A stretch of 64,000 nt of DNA from Desulfomicrobium baculatum DSM 4028 (GTDB taxonomy: Bacteria; Desulfobacterota; Desulfovibrionia; Desulfovibrionales; Desulfomicrobiaceae): the NCBI RefSeq assembly GCF_000023225.1, contig NC_013173.1, forward strand, positions 436,501 through 500,500, written 5' to 3'. Shown piece by piece: positions 62,640-64,000 of this stretch (position 1 is the first letter of the stretch; every line of letters starts with the position of its first letter). A program made the position numbers and the translations under genes. The notes below the pieces were generated by a model. That model did not search any database and was not told the origin of the DNA. It saw only the letters and a program-made list of their open reading frames with translations.

Positions 62640-63098
62640 ATGGCAAAGCTTTTTCCCTGGAATTCCTGGCTTGAGATGGAAGATTTGAAAGAAGAGATGC
62701 AGCGTCTGGTCGAGGATTCTGCCTGTTCATCCCCTTTTGCCGAGAACGGACGCAGGCTGGCCAGATTCAGGCCCGTGGCCGATGTGATCGAGGTCGAGGA
62801 TGCTTTTTTTGTCCTGGTGGAGTTGCCGGGGCTTGAGCGTGAAGACGTCCGGCTTGAGGTGCACGGCAACGAGCTGGCCGTTTACGGCGAACGCCGGCCG
62901 CCCCTGAATGTCGAGGGCGCGGCCTTTCAGGTCATGGAGCGGTCGTATGGCTGCTTTTCCCGTCGCTTCGAGCTGCCGGAAGACATCGATGATCAGGCCG
63001 TTGCGGCCAGCATGAAATCGGGCCTCTTGCAGGTGCGGGTCCCCAAGCTCGCTCGGCGCTCGGTGAACAGGAATATTCCCATTTCCATGGATGAATGA
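62640..63098 (+). CDS. Hsp20/alpha-crystallin small heat shock protein
   Basis: 152 residues. An alpha-crystallin domain: FRPVADVIEVEDAFFVLVELPGLEREDVRLEVHGNELAVYGERR, then RSYGCFSRRFELPEDID and the GLLQVRVPK C-terminal motif. It forms oligomeric ATP-independent chaperones. It precedes an HtrA-type protease gene, a plausible protein quality-control pair. Confidence 0.93.
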   Translation: MAKLFPWNSWLEMEDLKEEMQRLVEDSACSSPFAENGRRLARFRPVADVIEVEDAFFVLVELPGLEREDVRLEVHGNELAVYGERRPPLNVEGAAFQVMERSYGCFSRRFELPEDIDDQAVAASMKSGLLQVRVPKLARRSVNRNIPISMDE

Positions 63099-63187
63099 GT
63101 ATAATGGCGAGCGACTAAAGAACTGGGGAAAGGCTTTTTTTCAGGGCTGTTCGCGTCTGCCGTCGGAGTTTTCAAGGAGATTTTGTC

Positions 63188-64000
<813 letters not shown>

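Overview
The window looks like a chromosomal segment of a sulfate-reducing or related anaerobic deltaproteobacterium of the order Desulfovibrionales. A Desulfomicrobium-like host is my best guess, and it is an inference. The evidence is a GC-rich coding style, an arsR-hgcA-hgcB mercury-methylation locus, a complete recC-recB-recD operon, a PEP-CTERM protein, many two-component and c-di-GMP-type regulators, and a dense core-gene layout. There is one insertion sequence, one tRNA and no CRISPR array. Both ends cut genes: an aminotransferase on the left and an HtrA-type protease on the right.

Layout. 1-2048 (minus): legC (partial) and legB, for a legionaminic-acid-type sugar. 2196-11222 (minus): HD protein, recC, recB, recD. 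11285-12999 (minus): arsR-hgcA-hgcB, with a palindromic operator at 13019-13043 shared with a divergent rhodanese/ferritin-like gene. 14309-17624: a 45-residue membrane protein with a strong terminator, a fused pabB-pabC gene, and a rhodanese/MauE-like pair. 17689-18895: an intact IS3-family (IS407-type) element with 4-bp target duplications. 18900-21252: a gene-poor stretch with a PEP-CTERM protein carrying a G10 tract, a possible IS21-like relic and tRNA-Pro(CGG). 21426-33671: regulators (HD-GYP, HDOD, degenerate receiver), ftsY, Smr, an RluA-type enzyme, a beta-CASP hydrolase, rsmD-coaD-miaA and tatA. 33838-42106 (plus): small unknown genes, cupin regulator plus acyl-CoA ligase, HAD phosphatase, YggT, DUF167, DUF465 and ilvB-ilvN-ilvC. 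42166-51924: an orphan GspE/PilB ATPase, tamB-tamA and a class II photolyase. 52621-62570: a signalling block (PilZ protein, PstS-like/OmpA fusion, receiver, hybrid kinase with three HPt domains, receiver) followed by a GAF-containing GspE ATPase and a zinc-ribbon membrane protein. 62640-64000: Hsp20 and HtrA.

The most interesting signal is in hgcA. The frame runs upstream from the conserved corrinoid domain through one in-frame TGA (12636-12638) to an ATG 7 nt after the arsR stop. The TGA directly follows a Cys codon. About 19 nt beyond it is a short GC-rich hairpin with a GUG loop, the geometry expected of a bacterial SECIS element. This raises the possibility that HgcA here is a selenoprotein with an N-terminal Cys-Sec pair. 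The alternative is a GTG start at 12608, downstream of the TGA. No functional claim was tested; everything rests on reading the sequence.
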